5,839 bases of DNA from an uncultured Mycoplasmatota bacterium (GTDB lineage Bacteria > Bacillota_I > Bacilli_A > RF39 > UBA660). Below the pieces are notes generated by a model. The model saw only the letters and a program-made list of their open reading frames with translations. It did not search any database and had not been told where the DNA came from. Of the stretch, positions 4,960 to 5,839 are shown piece by piece (positions within the stretch are counted from its first letter, which is position 1; every line of letters starts with the position of its first letter). A program made the position numbers and the translations under genes. The DNA is taken from positions 1 to 5,839 of the forward strand of contig CAMUBM010000058.1 of the NCBI GenBank assembly GCA_947087145.1. The letters are read 5' to 3'.

Positions 4960-5779
4960 CTAATTCTTCACCATCACTTTCTTCTTCGTAATCGGCTTCA
5001 TAGAAGACTTCTGTTTTTGGTTTTAATTCTTCCATCAAACGCAATCTAAATTCGTCAAGAGAGAGATTGTAGTTTAAGTCTCCATCACATGCAATACTAA
5101 TTCGTCCTGTTTCTTCTGAGACAACTAAAGCTAAGGCATCACTTTCTTCAGCGATTCCTAAGGCTGCTCTATGACGAGTTCCTAGTTTTTTATTGACATT
5201 AGGGTCCATACTGGTTTTAAAAACACTGCCAGCACAAGTGATCCTATTCCCTTGGATAATCACTCCACCATCGTGTAGTGGAGAGTTTGGAAAAAACAAG
5301 TTGCATAATAGTTCATTTGATACATCGGCATAGATTTTGGTAGCAGGTTCAATGTATTCTTGCAAGGAGATATCTCTTTCAATGACCATCAACGCACCAA
5401 TTTTGTTTTTCTTTAGGTATTCTACGGCTTCCATAATTTCACAAACCATTTTTTCTCGTTCGTCACCAGTTAGGGTTTTGTGTCTACCTAGAAGTTGGGT
5501 ACGTCCAATGCTTTCTAAGACACTACGTATTTCTGGTTGAAAAATGATAATTACCGCTAAAGGTCCCCATTCTAGAATGTATTCAAAAATAATTCCTACA
5601 GTATAAAGATTAAAGATTTTACTCATGACTTCAATGAATAGAACTAATATTACTCCTTTTACAATGAGTATCATTTTTACGTTGTTTCTTATATTTTTTA
5701 AGATATAGTAAAATAATAGCCATACGACACAAATATCCATGATTTTTGTTAGTATTGACCATAGAGCTTGTAAAGACAA
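4952..5779 (-). CDS. cdaA: CdaA, membrane di-adenylate cyclase (c-di-AMP synthase)
   Basis: CdaA joins two ATP molecules into c-di-AMP, which controls potassium and osmotic balance and cell-wall homeostasis. The 275-residue product (from TTG 5779) has three N-terminal membrane helices (about 10-28, 35-54, 59-82, ending IIIFQPEIR). Next come a short linker and the cytoplasmic DAC domain: IGALMVIERD (127-136), PNSPLHDGGVII (164-175), GTRHRAALGI (200-209) and SEETG (221-225). The usual DGA motif reads DGG; the catalytic Asp and the RHR motif are intact. The last 15 residues carry ten Asp/Glu. The frame stays open to an upstream TTG at 5788, but that codon abuts SD AAAAGGAG with no gap; TTG 5779, nine bases after it, is chosen. 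It is the first gene of the cdaA-cdaR operon. Confidence 0.93.
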   Translation of the reverse strand: MSLQALWSILTKIMDICVVWLLFYYILKNIRNNVKMILIVKGVILVLFIEVMSKIFNLYTVGIIFEYILEWGPLAVIIIFQPEIRSVLESIGRTQLLGRHKTLTGDEREKMVCEIMEAVEYLKKNKIGALMVIERDISLQEYIEPATKIYADVSNELLCNLFFPNSPLHDGGVIIQGNRITCAGSVFKTSMDPNVNKKLGTRHRAALGIAEESDALALVVSEETGRISIACDGDLNYNLSLDEFRLRLMEELKPKTEVFYEADYEEESDGEELDD

Positions 5780-5788
5780 TTCAATCAA

Positions 5789-5796
5789 CTCCTTTT
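5789..5796 (-). promoter_or_regulatory. Ribosome binding site of cdaA, deciding between two TTG starts
   Basis: AAAAGGAG is the strongest SD in the window. TTG 5788-5786 follows with no gap and is sterically unlikely; the in-frame TTG 5779-5777 has a nine-base gap. No ATG lies at a suitable distance. Confidence 0.65.
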
Positions 5797-5808
5797 ATGT
5801 TCTTTTTT

Positions 5809-5837
5809 ATTATAGCAAAGTTTAAAATAAATTTCTA
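5809..5837 (-). promoter_or_regulatory. Promoter of cdaA-cdaR
   Basis: The -10 is a perfect TATAAT (5814-5809) preceded by TGC, an extended -10. A 17-base spacer leads to -35 TAGAAA (5837-5832, 4 of 6), two bases from the window edge. The predicted leader of about 23 bases leaves no room for a c-di-AMP riboswitch. Confidence 0.75.
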
Positions 5838-5839
5838 TA

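Noticed and set aside
5337..5540. Plus-strand open frame opposite cdaA
   Set aside because: It is antisense to the conserved DAC domain and has no supporting SD or motif.
5780..5788. Upstream TTG as the cdaA start
   Set aside because: It directly abuts AAAAGGAG with no spacer. It is possible only if another SD is used, and none is visible.
5780..5839. c-di-AMP riboswitch or other structured leader before cdaA
   Set aside because: The predicted leader is only about 23 bases, and no conserved riboswitch element is visible.
1..5839. Mycoplasma-type code with TGA as Trp
   Set aside because: The Trp codons checked are TGG, and full-length family members are read without needing any TGA.
1..5839. 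Mobile elements, CRISPR arrays, tRNA or rRNA genes, or a new defence-type system
   Set aside because: I found no transposase, spaced direct repeats, cloverleaf or effector-like gene; the content is housekeeping and envelope genes.

Overview
The window is AT-rich DNA with short leaders, strong Shine-Dalgarno (SD) sites and intrinsic terminators, typical of a low-GC Bacillota lineage. The gene content (a Bacillus-type cdaA-cdaR pair, a YuzA-like protein, and a lipoprotein resembling the GerS/YdcC group) suggests a Bacilli- or Clostridia-like bacterium, possibly one of the uncultured gut groups. This placement is inference. The Trp codons checked are TGG and no frame needs TGA read through, so genetic code 11 fits and a Mycoplasma-type code does not.

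Layout from left to right. Bases 1-56 are an unassigned edge. Then, on the minus strand: eno (79-1320, enolase), a six-helix DUF308/HdeD-type membrane protein (1401-1964) and a lipoprotein with a LolA-like domain (2137-3207). A 105-base divergent intergenic region follows. On the plus strand is a 70-residue DUF378/YuzA-type membrane protein (3313-3525). It converges on a two-gene minus-strand operon at the right end: cdaA (4952-5779, di-adenylate cyclase) followed with an 8-base overlap by cdaR (3574-4959, YbbR-domain regulator).

eno and the DUF308 gene each have a recognisable promoter with a 17-base spacer and a terminator. The lipoprotein and DUF378 genes each have a terminator and only a weak promoter candidate. 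cdaA-cdaR share one promoter and one terminator. CdaA makes c-di-AMP at the membrane and CdaR is its membrane-anchored partner. glmM, the usual third gene of that cluster, is not present after cdaR. The other genes have no evident functional link to this pair or to each other: eno is glycolytic, and the remaining three are envelope proteins of poorly known function.

I see no mobile element, CRISPR array, RNA gene or clearly new multi-gene system. The most distinctive features are (i) all five intrinsic terminators overlap the stop codon of the gene they end, and (ii) CdaA has a strongly acidic C-terminal tail while CdaR has an unusually long, strongly basic cytoplasmic N-terminus, encoded by adjoining DNA.
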